A stretch of 64,000 nt of DNA, taken from Nocardioides lacusdianchii. GTDB lineage: Bacteria; Actinomycetota; Actinomycetes; Propionibacteriales; Nocardioidaceae. This document shows positions 18,691 to 29,292 of the stretch, in pieces. Position numbers and translations under genes: made by a program. The notes under the pieces were generated by a model that had not been told where the DNA came from, ran no database searches, and worked only from the letters and a program-made list of their open reading frames with translations. The number at the start of each line of letters is the position of its first letter. Position 1 is the first letter of the stretch. The stretch covers positions 310,001 to 374,000 of the forward strand of contig NZ_JADHZD010000001.1 of the NCBI RefSeq assembly GCF_020102855.1, read 5' to 3'.

Positions 18691-19256
18691 CCGACCTCGA
18701 GCGCGAGGTCCTCGCGCTTGCGCACCCCGGTGGCATCGGTGGTGCCGAGGAGGTCCGCGATCGGTCCGAGCTCGGGGAAGACGGCGTCGGGCTCGAGGTC
18801 GTGCCACGGCTGGAGCACGAAGGCGCGCTCGTGGGCGCGGGGGTGCGGCAGGCGCAGGAAGTCCTCGTTGGAGCGGCGGTCGCCCACCACGATGAGGTCG
18901 ACGTCGAGGGTGCGGGGCGCGTTGCGGACCTCGCCGCGCTCGCGCTCGAAGGCGTCCTCGATCGCCAGCGCGCGCTCCATCAGGCGCGCGGCCGGCAGCG
19001 TGGTGTCGGCCAGCAGGACGGCGTTGAGGTAGGGGCCGGAGCCCTCGGGGGCGTCCACCGGGTCGGTCTCGTAGACCGGGGAGACGCCGGTGACGAAGAA
19101 GTCGGGGGTGTCGGCGAGCGCCTCGACCGCGCCCTGCAGCGTGGCCATCCGCTCCCCGAGGTTGGATCCCAGAGCCACCACCACCCGCCGGATCGGGTGC
19201 ATCTCTCCGGTGAGGGAGTCGGTGTCCACGATGTTGGGGTTGGGAGTCTCAGTCAT
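18687..19256 (-). CDS. folK: 2-amino-4-hydroxy-6-hydroxymethyldihydropteridine diphosphokinase
   Basis: It pyrophosphorylates hydroxymethyl-dihydropterin with ATP in folate synthesis. The 189-residue protein has the HPPK signatures VVALGSNLGER (near residue 26), VSPVYETDPV, GPYLNAVLL and RTLDVDLIVVGDRRSNEDFLRLPHPR, with the Asp pair that binds magnesium. About 20 extra N-terminal residues precede the conserved start. It overlaps folB by 8 bases and DUF3180 by 4, which fits translational coupling in the chain ftsH-folE-folP-folB-folK-DUF3180. Confidence 0.96.
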   Translation of the reverse strand: MTETPNPNIVDTDSLTGEMHPIRRVVVALGSNLGERMATLQGAVEALADTPDFFVTGVSPVYETDPVDAPEGSGPYLNAVLLADTTLPAARLMERALAIEDAFERERGEVRNAPRTLDVDLIVVGDRRSNEDFLRLPHPRAHERAFVLQPWHDLEPDAVFPELGPIADLLGTTDATGVRKREDLALEVG

Positions 19257-19662
19257 GAGCGTTGCCTCGCGTTCTGGTGATCGTCAGCGCGACGTCCGAG
19301 TACGTCGCGTCGATGGGTGCATCAGGTTTGTGGAGCGTGACTCGCGCCCATTCAACACGAGTGTCCAACAGGCACACATCGGCGATGCGTTGAGCGACGG
19401 TTTCTATCAGGTCGACCGGGTCGCGCTCCACAGCAGCCTTCACGTCCAGGGTGAGGGAGCCGTAGTTCACGGTGTCCTCCAGGTCGTCGGAGGCGGCCGC
19501 CGCGCTGGTGTCGATGCCGAGCACGAGGTCGACGACGAACACCTGCCCCTCGCGCTTCTCGAAGTCGAAGACACCGTGGTGGGCGAAGCACTCGATTCCT
19601 GTGATCGAGAGTTCATCCTGAGGAGGGCGCCCTGCGCCCGTCCCGAAGGGCTCGTCGGTCAT
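19249..19662 (-). CDS. folB: Dihydroneopterin aldolase
   Basis: It cleaves 7,8-dihydroneopterin to hydroxymethyl-dihydropterin and glycolaldehyde. In the 137-residue protein the family features are ITGIECFAHHGVFDFEKREGQ with the pterin-anchoring Glu, the VNYGSL segment, and the C-terminal VTLHKPDAPI with the catalytic Lys. The N-terminal 17 residues are an extension. ATG 19662 overlaps the folP stop as ATGA, and the 3' end overlaps folK by 8 bases. Confidence 0.95.
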   Translation of the reverse strand: MTDEPFGTGAGRPPQDELSITGIECFAHHGVFDFEKREGQVFVVDLVLGIDTSAAAASDDLEDTVNYGSLTLDVKAAVERDPVDLIETVAQRIADVCLLDTRVEWARVTLHKPDAPIDATYSDVALTITRTRGNAHD

Positions 19663-20537
19663 GTCTCATCGCTCCTGTAGGTCAGCAGGTGGGGCTCGTC
19701 CTCGCGGCGTACGCCCATCGCGGCCGCCACGGCCAGCGCGTCCCGCGTGGCGCGTACGTCGTGCACGCGGAGCACGTCGACGCTGCGGCCGGCCAGCACG
19801 GCGACCAGCGCGGCGTGGGCGTGCTCGCGGTCGTCGACCGGGCGGGGGACGCCGTCGGCGGCCAGCAGGGCGCCGAGGAAGGACTTGCGGCTCGCGCCGA
19901 CCAGCAGCGGGCAGCCGAGGTCGCGCAGCACGTCGAGGTGGGCCAGCAGCTCCCAGTTGTGGTGCGGCTCCTTGGCGAAGCCCAGACCGGGGTCGAGGAC
20001 GATCCGCTCGCGCGGGATCCCGGCGGCCTCGGCCGCAGCGAGGCGCTCGGCCAGCTCGCGGCGCACGGTCGCCACGACGCCGTCCGGGGAGTAGTCGGTG
20101 AAGTCCCGCATCCGGTCGGCGTGAGCGCGCCAGTGCATCGCGACGTAGGTCGCGCCGGCCATCGCGACGACCTCGAGGATCCGTGGGTCGGCCAGTCCCC
20201 CGGAGACGTCGTTCACGATCGTGGCTCCCGCCCCGAGCGCCGCCTCGGCGACCTCGGCGCGCATCGTGTCGACCGACACGACTGCCCCGCCACCGGCGAG
20301 CTCGCGGATCACGGGAACCACACGGTCGAGCTCCTCGGCGACGAGCGGGCGGGTCGCGCCGGGTCGGGTGGACTCGCCCCCGATGTCGAGCAGGTCGGCA
20401 CCCTCGGCGATCAGCGCGTGGCCGTGGCCCACGGCACGCTCGGTGGTGTCGTAGCGGCCGCCGTCGGAGAAGGAGTCGGGGGTGACGTTGACGATCCCCA
20501 TGACCCGGGGAGCGTGGGGGGCGGTGCCCTCGATCAC
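19659..20537 (-). CDS. folP: Dihydropteroate synthase
   Basis: It joins dihydropterin pyrophosphate and p-aminobenzoate to give dihydropteroate; it is the target of sulfonamides in general. The 292-residue TIM-barrel protein shows [15 protein letters not shown] near residue 13, [11 protein letters not shown] near 51, [18 protein letters not shown]-type [22 protein letters not shown] and [10 protein letters not shown]. The GTG at 20537 overlaps the folE stop as GTGA, which fixes the start inside a much longer open frame. It is followed by folB via ATGA. Confidence 0.96.
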   Translation of the reverse strand: MIEGTAPHAPRVMGIVNVTPDSFSDGGRYDTTERAVGHGHALIAEGADLLDIGGESTRPGATRPLVAEELDRVVPVIRELAGGGAVVSVDTMRAEVAEAALGAGATIVNDVSGGLADPRILEVVAMAGATYVAMHWRAHADRMRDFTDYSPDGVVATVRRELAERLAAAEAAGIPRERIVLDPGLGFAKEPHHNWELLAHLDVLRDLGCPLLVGASRKSFLGALLAADGVPRPVDDREHAHAALVAVLAGRSVDVLRVHDVRATRDALAVAAAMGVRREDEPHLLTYRSDET

Positions 20538-21150
20538 CTGGTGCCTGAGTGGATCAGCGCCATCGCCTCGGCCCGGGTCGCCTGGTGGGTGAGGAACGCG
20601 CCGCGGACCGCCGAGGTGATGGTGCGGGCCCCGGCCTTCTTCACGCCGCGCATCGTCATGCAGAGGTGCTCGGCCTCGATCACCACGATCACGCCGCGCG
20701 CCTCGAGGATCTCCATGAGGGAGTCGGCGACCTGCGTGGTGAGTCGCTCCTGGACCTGCGGGCGCTTGGAGTAGACGTCGACGAGCCGGGCCAGCTTGGA
20801 CAGGCCGGTGATCTTGCCGGTCTCGGCGGGGATGTAGCCGACGTGCGCCACGCCGGTGAACGGCACGAGGTGGTGCTCGCACATCGACCACAGCTCGATG
20901 TCGCGCACCAGCACCATCTCCTCGTGGCCGAGGTCGAAGGTGGTGGTGAGCACGTCGTCCGCGGTCTGGCGCAGGCCCTGCGTCAGCTCGGCGTACGCCC
21001 GCGCGACGCGGGCCGGGGTGTCGAGCAGGCCCTCGCGGTCGGGGTCCTCGCCGATCGCGTAGAGCAGCTCGCGCACGGCGGCCTCGGCGCGCTCGTGGTC
21101 GAAGTCCGGGACGTCCTCGGGAGCGCGCTCCGGGACGGTGATCGGGTCGG

Positions 21151-21154
<4 letters not shown>
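20534..21154 (-). CDS. folE: GTP cyclohydrolase I
   Basis: It converts GTP to 7,8-dihydroneopterin triphosphate, opening the folate pathway. The 206-residue protein has the zinc-binding CEHHLVPF motif near residue 95 with the second Cys in [11 protein letters not shown], and [21 protein letters not shown] between them. The length is that of the bacterial enzyme. The ATG at 21154 overlaps the ftsH stop as ATGA; an upstream Met is not supported. The chain continues into folP. Confidence 0.97.
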
Positions 21155-23214
<2,060 letters not shown>

Positions 23215-23315
23215 AGGTAACTTTCACCGGTTCGGAGTTGGTGGGGCGACGCTACAGGCCGCTCGGGCGCCCATTGTTTCAGGCAGGGTGAAGCGGAGCG
23301 CTGCGCGCGGCCCGC

Positions 23316-23867
23316 TCAGGAGTAGACGTGGGGTGCGAGGGTGCCGATGTCGCGCAGGTTGCGGTAGCGCTCGCGGTAGTCGAGGCCGTAGCCGACGACG
23401 AACTCGTTGGGGATGTCCCAGCCGACGTACTTCGGCTCCACCGGCATCGACAGCGCCTCCGGCTTGCGCAGGAGGGTGGCGATCTCGACGCTCGCCGGGT
23501 TGCGGCTCGAGAGGTTGTTGACCAGCCAGCTGAGCGTGAGGCCGGTGTCGATGATCTCGTCAACGATCAGCACGTCGCGACCGCTGATGTCGGTGTCGAG
23601 GTCCTTGAGGATCCGCACGACACCGCTGGACTTGGTGCCGGAGCCGTAGGAGCTCACCGCCATCCAGTCCATCTCCAGGTGAACGGGCATCGACCGCGCG
23701 AGGTCGGCCATCACCATCACCGCGCCGCGCAGGACGCCGACCACGAGCAGGTCGCGACCGGCGTAGTCCTCGGTGATCTGGAGGGCCATCTCACCCAGCC
23801 TCTGCTGGATCTGGGCCTCGGTGAAGAGGACGTTGACCAGGTCGTGCTCCACGTGGGACGAGTCCAT
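23316..23867 (-). CDS. hpt: Hypoxanthine phosphoribosyltransferase
   Basis: It salvages hypoxanthine (and usually guanine) to IMP/GMP with PRPP. The 183-residue protein shows the purine PRTase signatures: LRGAVMVMADL early, SYGSGTKSSG flexible loop, the PRPP motif VLIVDEIIDTGLTLSWLV near residue 100, and PKYVGWDIPNEFVVGYGLDYRERYR with the base-binding aromatic and the final Asp/Tyr region. ATG 23867 lies 6 bases behind TAGGCT, so a leaderless message is predicted. In actinobacteria hpt normally sits between tilS and ftsH, as here except for the inserted DUF559 gene. Confidence 0.96.
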   Translation of the reverse strand: MDSSHVEHDLVNVLFTEAQIQQRLGEMALQITEDYAGRDLLVVGVLRGAVMVMADLARSMPVHLEMDWMAVSSYGSGTKSSGVVRILKDLDTDISGRDVLIVDEIIDTGLTLSWLVNNLSSRNPASVEIATLLRKPEALSMPVEPKYVGWDIPNEFVVGYGLDYRERYRNLRDIGTLAPHVYS

Positions 23868-23873
23868 GGCGTC

Positions 23874-23879
23874 AGCCTA
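23874..23879 (-). promoter_or_regulatory. -10 element (TAGGCT) of hpt
   Basis: TAGGCT ends 6 bases before the hpt ATG (23867), which predicts transcription starting at the start codon. No clear -35 hexamer is visible upstream. Confidence 0.5.
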
Positions 23880-23910
23880 GGGCGCTGGTGCGGGTGCGCG
23901 GTCCCCACCC

Positions 23911-24008
23911 GATGCATTTCCACCCGCACGCGCGGAAGTTCAGGCTCCGGATGACCCTTCCGCGCTCGACCGACGATGCACTTCCACTCGTACGCGCGGA
24001 AGTTCAGG
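23911..24008. repeat. Paired 34-base palindromic repeat, copy pair downstream of the DUF559 gene
   Basis: Two 34-base units start at 23911 and 23975 (64 bases apart). Each reads GATGCAYTTCCACYCG, then ACGCGCGGAAGTTCAGG; the arms ACTTCC and GGAAGT can pair. The second unit contains the stop codon of the DUF559 gene. A matching pair lies at 25008-25105 in the same orientation. Confidence 0.85.
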
Positions 24009-24939
24009 CCGACTCCCGCCCCGGGAAGTGCGGGCGCCAGTCCGGGCTCGGCCGCTCGGGCAGTCCCTCGAGGCCGCGCGCGCGGAGCAGGCCGTGCACG
24101 CGCTCGACCGTACGCCCGGGGTCGACGTAGACGCCCGACGCGACGACCACGAGGATCCGCCATCCCTCGTCGTCGATCTCCTCGCGGCGCACGAGGTCGG
24201 ACTCCCACTGCTCGACCCGCTCCACGTGATGGCGACCGTCGTACTCCACGATCACGCGCACCTCCGGCCAGCTGAGGTCGAACCGCCGCACCGGTTGCCC
24301 GTCGACGTCGTGCACGCTCATGTTGACGCGGGGCTCGGGGATGCCGGCGAGCACGATCAGCATCCGCAGCCGCGACTCCATCGGCGAGTCGACGCGGGCG
24401 CGCACGTGGCCCGCCGCCCTGCGGGCGAGGGCGCCCGCAGGTCCGGGAGCGTCTCGCGTGACGCGTCGGAGGTCGGCGAGCCGTACGCCGTGGCGACGCA
24501 CCATCCAGTCGCCCGCGACCACGAGCTCGACCAGCGCGAGCTCCTCCGCGAGCTCGACGAAGAGGTCGGTGAGGACGGACACCCGCACCCCCCGGCGTAC
24601 GACCACCGCGGCGTCGGGCCGGTGGTGGCTGGTGACGCCCGCACGTCGCAGGCGCTGACCGTCCTCGGGCACGCTGACGTGCTCCCCGGGACGGGTCTTC
24701 ACCGGCACGCCCCAGACGCGGGCAGCCGAGGCATGGCTGGCGTGCGCGTCGTCGAAGAAGCAGGCGAGGGCAGCCTTGACCCGCAGCAGGGCGGAGTCGG
24801 GGACGTCCGCGTCGACGATCACCCCGTGCAGGAGGCGCCGGAAGGCCGGTGAGTCGACCACCGAACGCGGCAGGCACGCCTGGAGCGCCCGGAACCGGGG
24901 AAACGGCTGGCGCCGGTCGAAGGGGCGGTTGCGGTGCAT
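24004..24939 (-). CDS. DUF559 / Vsr-like endonuclease-domain protein, candidate mobile cargo
   Basis: The 311-residue protein has an Arg/Ala-rich N-terminal part with an AbiEi-antitoxin-like flavour (residues about 20-180). Its C-terminal nuclease-like fold has the DUF559/very-short-patch-repair pattern: DSPMESRLR (Glu), RRFDLSWPEVRVIVEYDGRHH (Asp, then Glu-x-Asp) and RREEIDDEGWRILVV. That is the E-D-ExD constellation of PD-(D/E)XK enzymes. No target is known; these proteins are common, variable accessory genes of actinobacteria. The gene interrupts the otherwise conserved hpt-tilS order and is bracketed by direct copies of a paired palindrome. CAGGCT 6 bases before the ATG predicts a leaderless message. 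Confidence 0.8.
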   Translation of the reverse strand: MHRNRPFDRRQPFPRFRALQACLPRSVVDSPAFRRLLHGVIVDADVPDSALLRVKAALACFFDDAHASHASAARVWGVPVKTRPGEHVSVPEDGQRLRRAGVTSHHRPDAAVVVRRGVRVSVLTDLFVELAEELALVELVVAGDWMVRRHGVRLADLRRVTRDAPGPAGALARRAAGHVRARVDSPMESRLRMLIVLAGIPEPRVNMSVHDVDGQPVRRFDLSWPEVRVIVEYDGRHHVERVEQWESDLVRREEIDDEGWRILVVVASGVYVDPGRTVERVHGLLRARGLEGLPERPSPDWRPHFPGRESA

Positions 24940-25007
24940 CGGTCCAGCCTGCCCACAACCGGGCGGGGACGGCGTACGTCATCCACAGGCACCGCAGCGG
25001 TCCCGGC

Positions 25008-25105
25008 GATGGACTTCCACTCCCACGAGCGGAAGTTCAGGTGATCGGCGGGCCGTCCACGCTCGACCGGCAATGGACTTCCACTCGCTCGAGTGGAAAT
25101 CCATG
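25008..25105. repeat. Paired 34-base palindromic repeat, copy pair upstream of the DUF559 gene
   Basis: Units start at 25008 and 25072, again 64 bases apart, in the same orientation as the pair at 23911-24008. The unit at 25072 is almost a perfect palindrome: ATGGACTTCCACTCG, then CGAGTGGAAATCCAT. Both pairs share CGCTCGACCG just before the second unit. tilS ends 20 bases further on. Confidence 0.85.
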
Positions 25106-25124
25106 GGAGCCGGGAGCGGGGGGC

Positions 25125-26099
25125 TCAGGGACGCTCGAACACCAGCAGCCCGTCACGCCGCAGGGCCCGCAGCGGGCCGGGGAGGTCGATCCACTTCTGG
25201 CCGCGCCAGTCGGTGAGGAGCGCGTCGACCGCGAGCACGTGGTCGCGGGTGAGCTCGGACGGTGGCGAACCGGCGTCGAGAGTCGCCCGGCGGAGCGCGC
25301 GGCGCCGGAGCGCAGGAGGCACGGCGGCCAGCCAGGCGGCGTCGAGCGCCCCGTCGCGGCGGGCCTCCGCCAGGGCCTCGGCCGCCAGGTCGTCGAGCAA
25401 CGCCGTGTCGTCGCGCAGCTGGTCCGCCGTGCGTGCCAGCGCGGCGGCGACGCCGGGACCGAGCTCGGCCTCGAGCACGGGCAGGACCCGCTCGCGCACG
25501 CGGACCCGCGTGTAGCCCGGGTCGTGGTTGTGCGGGTCGTCCCAGACGTCGAGGCCCTCCACCCGGCAGGCGGTGACGGTGTCGTCACGGCGTACGCCGA
25601 GCAGTGGGCGCACGAAGACGCCGAAGCCGGGCCGCATGCCCTGCAGCGAGCGCCCGCCCGAGCCGCGGGCCAGGCCGAGGAGCACCGTCTCGGCCTGGTC
25701 GTCCAGCGTGTGCCCGAGCAGCACCACCCGTGCGCCGAGGTGCTCGGCGACCTGCTCGAGGACGGCGTACCTCGCCTCCCGGGCAGCGGCCTCCGGTCCC
25801 GTCCCGGCAGCCGTGTCGACCTGCACGCGCGCGGTCAGCGTCTCGTCGACCCCCAGCCCGGCGAGCTGGGCGACCACACGGTCGGCCTGCGCGTCCGAGC
25901 CCGGCTGGAGCCCGTGGTCGACCGTGACGCCGACGACGCGCAGGCCGAGCTTGTGGCCCTCGAAGACCGCGGCCGAGGCGAGCGCGAGCGAGTCCGCGCC
26001 CCCGCTGCACGCCACGGCGACGACGTCGCCGGGCTCGAGGACCGAGAGTGCGTGGCGGACCGGGAGCCGGACCGCCGCGATCGACGGGTGGAGGGTCAC
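25125..26099 (-). CDS. tilS: tRNA(Ile)-lysidine synthase
   Basis: It attaches lysine to C34 of the minor isoleucine tRNA, which is essential for decoding AUA. The 324-residue protein has the PP-loop motif ACSGGADSLAL near residue 30, GVTVDHGLQPGSDAQA, LLGHTLDDQAETVLLGLARGSG split by GG-rich loops, and VRPLLGVRRDD with the downstream WDDPHNHDPGYTRVRVR segment. It ends with the short C-terminal helical domain of actinobacterial TilS. The GTG at 26099 overlaps the zinc-protease stop as GTGA. hpt normally follows; here the DUF559 insertion separates them. Confidence 0.95.
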   Translation of the reverse strand: MTLHPSIAAVRLPVRHALSVLEPGDVVAVACSGGADSLALASAAVFEGHKLGLRVVGVTVDHGLQPGSDAQADRVVAQLAGLGVDETLTARVQVDTAAGTGPEAAAREARYAVLEQVAEHLGARVVLLGHTLDDQAETVLLGLARGSGGRSLQGMRPGFGVFVRPLLGVRRDDTVTACRVEGLDVWDDPHNHDPGYTRVRVRERVLPVLEAELGPGVAAALARTADQLRDDTALLDDLAAEALAEARRDGALDAAWLAAVPPALRRRALRRATLDAGSPPSELTRDHVLAVDALLTDWRGQKWIDLPGPLRALRRDGLLVFERP

Positions 26100-27112
26100 A
26101 GCACGCGGGCGACCCACGCGTCGGGGTCGGTGATCTCGGCCTTGGACGGCAACGTCTCCGGACCGGTCCACACGGCGTTGAACTCCTCCATGCCGACCTT
26201 GTCGACGACGTGGCGCACGAAGACCGCGCCGTCGCGGTACTGCGCCATCTTGGCGTCGAGGCCCAGGAGCCGGCGCAGCAGCTTGTCGAGGCTGCCGGCG
26301 CCCTTGCGGCGCTGGTTGAACTTCTTGCGGATCTCGGCCACGGACGGGATCACCGAGGGACCGACGCCGTCCATCACCACGTCGGCGTGGCCCTCGAGCA
26401 GCGACATCACGCCGGTGACCCGGTCCAGGATCTCCTTCTGCTCGGGCGAGGAGACGAGGTCGAGCACGCTGCCGTTGCCGCTGCGGATCGACTCCGCCCC
26501 GCGGCGCAGGCCGTCGAGCAGGGCGCTCGGCTCGATGGTGTCGGCCACCGCGTGCATCTGGGCGAGCAGGTGGTCGCCGAGCCACGGGTTGGCGGTGAAC
26601 TGCACCCGGTGGGTCTCCTCGTGCAGGCACACCCACAGCCGGAAGTCGGTCGGGTCGGCGGAGAGCTCGCGCTCGACGTGGACGATGTTGGGCGCCACGA
26701 GCAGCAGGCGGCCGTGCGGGGCGAAGAACGGGTCGAACTGGCCGAGCACCTTCGAGCCGAGGAAGCCGAGCATCAGCCCCACCTCGGCACCGGTCACGCG
26801 GGAGCCGATGGCCTCGGCGATCGCCGAGGGCGGGCCCTTCTTCTCGGTGAGCTTGTCGACGATGGGCGCGAGGATCGTGGCGAAGCCGTCGGCGTTGGCC
26901 CGCAGCCAGCCCGCGCGGTCGACCACGAGCACCGGGGCGGTGGCAGCGGCGGCGTGGAGGCCGGTGAACTCGCGCACCAGCGGCGTCGAGCGCTCCGCGC
27001 CCTCACGCAGCTCCAGCACGGCGGCAGCAGCCTCCTCGGCGCTGACCTCGGGCCCGGGGCCCGCCACCTTCGACCCGACGGTCACGGCGAAGTCCCAGTC
27101 GACGAGGTTCAT
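26096..27112 (-). CDS. DUF2342-type zinc-dependent metalloprotease
   Basis: The 338-residue protein has the zincin motif HEETHRVQF near residue 165, with a further Glu/His candidate ligand in LLEGHADVVMDGVG. It belongs to the actinobacterial family annotated as zinc-dependent metalloprotease or 'coenzyme F420 biosynthesis associated', equivalent in position to Rv3626c. No signal peptide is visible, so it is probably cytoplasmic; the substrate is unknown. It couples to tilS by GTGA. The -10 TAGGGT six bases upstream overlaps the TAG stop of dacB, so it can be transcribed separately as a leaderless message. Confidence 0.88.
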   Translation of the reverse strand: MNLVDWDFAVTVGSKVAGPGPEVSAEEAAAAVLELREGAERSTPLVREFTGLHAAAATAPVLVVDRAGWLRANADGFATILAPIVDKLTEKKGPPSAIAEAIGSRVTGAEVGLMLGFLGSKVLGQFDPFFAPHGRLLLVAPNIVHVERELSADPTDFRLWVCLHEETHRVQFTANPWLGDHLLAQMHAVADTIEPSALLDGLRRGAESIRSGNGSVLDLVSSPEQKEILDRVTGVMSLLEGHADVVMDGVGPSVIPSVAEIRKKFNQRRKGAGSLDKLLRRLLGLDAKMAQYRDGAVFVRHVVDKVGMEEFNAVWTGPETLPSKAEITDPDAWVARVL

Positions 27113-27118
27113 TCCACG

Positions 27119-27124
27119 ACCCTA
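27119..27124 (-). promoter_or_regulatory. -10 element (TAGGGT) sharing the dacB stop codon
   Basis: TAGGGT at 27124-27119 is 6 bases upstream of the metalloprotease ATG; its first three bases are the TAG stop of dacB. A leaderless start inside the operon is predicted. Confidence 0.5.
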
Positions 27125-28618
27125 GCCGGGGGTGCGCGAGCAGCGGCAGGTCGCGAGCGAGCCCGCCGCCCGGTCGAGCGCGTCCTGGGCGTCGTACCTG
27201 TCCTCCGGCGCGACCTTGTCGGCGGCGAGCACGAACGCGAGCGGCACGCCGTCGCGGTCGACGGCGATACCGGCGAGCGCGTGGACCCCGGTGAGGGTGC
27301 CGGTCTTGGCCCGCACCAGGCCGCGCGCGAGGGCGGGGCCCTCGTCGAAGCGGTAGGTCAGGGAGCCGGTGAACCCGGCGACCGGAAGACCCGTGACGAG
27401 GGTGCGCAGCGCGGCAGAGTCGGGGTCGGCGGCCTCCTGGAGGAGGCCGAGCACCGTCGAGGTGGAGATCCGGTTGCGCCGCGAGAGGCCGGACCCGTCG
27501 TACACCTCGTCGCCGGACACGTCGATGCCGAGCGCGTCCAGCGTCGCCAGCACGCCGGCGGCCCCTGCCTCGAAGGAGCCGGTGCCGGACGTGGCGATGC
27601 CGACGTGGTGCGCCAGGACCTCGGCGCCCTCGTTGTCGCTGACGTCGAGGACGCGCTCGGCGACCTGGGCCAGCGGCGCACCCTCGACGGCAGCGAGCTG
27701 CTCCGCCCCGGGGCGTACGACGTCGCGACGGGGCTCGCCGGCCACCCGCAGGCCGGCGGCACGCAGCGCCTCGGCGAAGGCGTCGGCGGCGGCGGCGGAC
27801 GGGTCGTCGGAGCGCGAGAGCCCGTCGGGGGCCACGCCACCGTCGACCATCAGCGCGGTGATCGGGCTGACGATGTCGTCGGGGACGTAGTCGCGGCGCC
27901 ACGCGGGGTTGTCGGTGGGGCCGGTGAAGAGGCTGTCGTCGTAGCGCACGCGCACCCGCCCGGCGCCGCCCAGGGCGTCCGCGACCTCGAGGGCCAGGGT
28001 GGCGACGTCGGCACGGGCGGGGTACGCCGTCGCGGCCTCCGCGACCGTGAGCGGCCTGCTGGCCAGCAGCGGGTCTCCCCCGCCGACCAACACCACCTCG
28101 CGGGGCGAGTCCCCGCGCACCACGCGGGTCGTGAAGGTGTGGTCGGGGCCGAGGGTCTCCAGCGCCGCGCCCACGGTGAGCAGCTTGGTGGTCGAGGCGG
28201 GGAGGAAGCGTCCGTCACCCGACGTCCAGGGCTCGGAGCCGGGGGCGAGCGACGACACCGCGCCGACGACGTGCCGGCCGAGGTCGGGGTCGGCCAGGTC
28301 CGCGCGCAGGGCGGAGGCGACGCGGTCCGGCACGACCGCTGCTGCCGCGTCGTCGACCGCGGTGGGAGCGATCGGCGCGGACCACTCCGGGAGGTCGAGC
28401 CCCGCCGGGAGGAGCACCTGCTCGGGCTCGGTCGCCGGGTCGGCAGCCAGCCAGGGCAGGTAGCGCTGGCCCCACTCGAAGCGGTAGGCGGCCAGGCCGC
28501 TGGCGAGCAGCGCGACGACGAGCAGCGGCGGCAGCCAGTTGCGGACGAACCCGCCACCGGAGTGGCGTACGTCACGTCCTCGACGTTTCGACCCTTTCGC
28601 TTCGCGCATCGGGGCCAT
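27122..28618 (-). CDS. dacB: D-alanyl-D-alanine carboxypeptidase/endopeptidase (PBP4 family)
   Basis: It trims peptidoglycan cross-links outside the membrane. The 498-residue protein has a short basic N-terminus, one membrane helix near residues 35-53 (signal anchor), and the penicillin-binding motifs SxxK in ASTTKLLTV, SxN as DVSDNEGAE and KTG in RAKTGTLTG, with the class C inserted domain between the first two. The start could be the ATG at 28618 or the one at 28609; both precede the anchor. dacB next to the zinc protease, tilS and divergent ppa is the mycobacterial order (Rv3625c-Rv3628). Confidence 0.93.
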   Translation of the reverse strand: MAPMREAKGSKRRGRDVRHSGGGFVRNWLPPLLVVALLASGLAAYRFEWGQRYLPWLAADPATEPEQVLLPAGLDLPEWSAPIAPTAVDDAAAAVVPDRVASALRADLADPDLGRHVVGAVSSLAPGSEPWTSGDGRFLPASTTKLLTVGAALETLGPDHTFTTRVVRGDSPREVVLVGGGDPLLASRPLTVAEAATAYPARADVATLALEVADALGGAGRVRVRYDDSLFTGPTDNPAWRRDYVPDDIVSPITALMVDGGVAPDGLSRSDDPSAAAADAFAEALRAAGLRVAGEPRRDVVRPGAEQLAAVEGAPLAQVAERVLDVSDNEGAEVLAHHVGIATSGTGSFEAGAAGVLATLDALGIDVSGDEVYDGSGLSRRNRISTSTVLGLLQEAADPDSAALRTLVTGLPVAGFTGSLTYRFDEGPALARGLVRAKTGTLTGVHALAGIAVDRDGVPLAFVLAADKVAPEDRYDAQDALDRAAGSLATCRCSRTPG

Positions 28619-28736
28619 TGTGCGCGACACTGCCCCCAGACAACGCGTCGGGTGAGTGCCGGGCGCGACGGGGGCTCGATCTCGGGCCCGATCATGAACT
28701 GGGCCCGAAGGCGTGCCGGAGAGTGTGGAGGAAGAC

Positions 28737-29276
28737 GTGCTGACGTTCGACGTGCTGGTGGAGATCCCCAAGGGTGAGCGCAACAAGTACGAGGTCGACC
28801 ACGAGACCGGGCGCATCCGCCTGGACCGCATGCTCTTCACCTCGACCGCCTACCCGGCCGACTACGGCTTCATCGAGAACACCCTCGGCCAGGACGGCGA
28901 CCCGCTCGACGCGCTCGTGATCCTCCAGTCGCCGACCTTCCCGGGCTGCCTCATCGAGTGCCGCGCGATCGGCATGTTCCGCATGACCGACGAGGCCGGC
29001 GGCGACGACAAGGTCCTCTGCGTGCCCGCGCACGACCCGCGCCTGGAGCACCTGCGCGACATCAACCACGTCTCCAAGTACGACCGCCTCGAGATCCAGC
29101 ACTTCTTCGAGGTCTACAAGGACCTCGAGCCCGGCAAGTCCGTCGAGGGCGCTGACTGGGTCGGCCGCGTCGAGGCCGAGGAGGAGGTCCACGCCTCCTT
29201 CGAGCGCTTCAAGACCGAGGGCCACGGCAACGACCTCGACAACATCGCCGACGAGAGCCTCGGCGAGGACGCCTGA
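28737..29276 (+). CDS. ppa: Inorganic pyrophosphatase
   Basis: It hydrolyses pyrophosphate to drive biosynthetic reactions. The 179-residue family I enzyme shows [20 protein letters not shown] at the start, [23 protein letters not shown] with the metal-binding Asp residues, and [13 protein letters not shown]. The GTG at 28737 is chosen because GGAGGAA lies 3 bases upstream and homologues begin at this point; a GTG at 28713 would add eight residues. It is divergent from dacB across about 118 bases that hold both promoters; a promoter for ppa could not be pinned down. Confidence 0.95.
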   Translation: MLTFDVLVEIPKGERNKYEVDHETGRIRLDRMLFTSTAYPADYGFIENTLGQDGDPLDALVILQSPTFPGCLIECRAIGMFRMTDEAGGDDKVLCVPAHDPRLEHLRDINHVSKYDRLEIQHFFEVYKDLEPGKSVEGADWVGRVEAEEEVHASFERFKTEGHGNDLDNIADESLGEDA

Positions 29277-29292
29277 GCCACCGGCCCGGGCC

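Noticed and set aside
23911..25105. Insertion sequence or transposon around the DUF559 gene
   Set aside because: No transposase, terminal inverted repeats or target-site duplications were found; the flanking units are direct repeats of palindromes.
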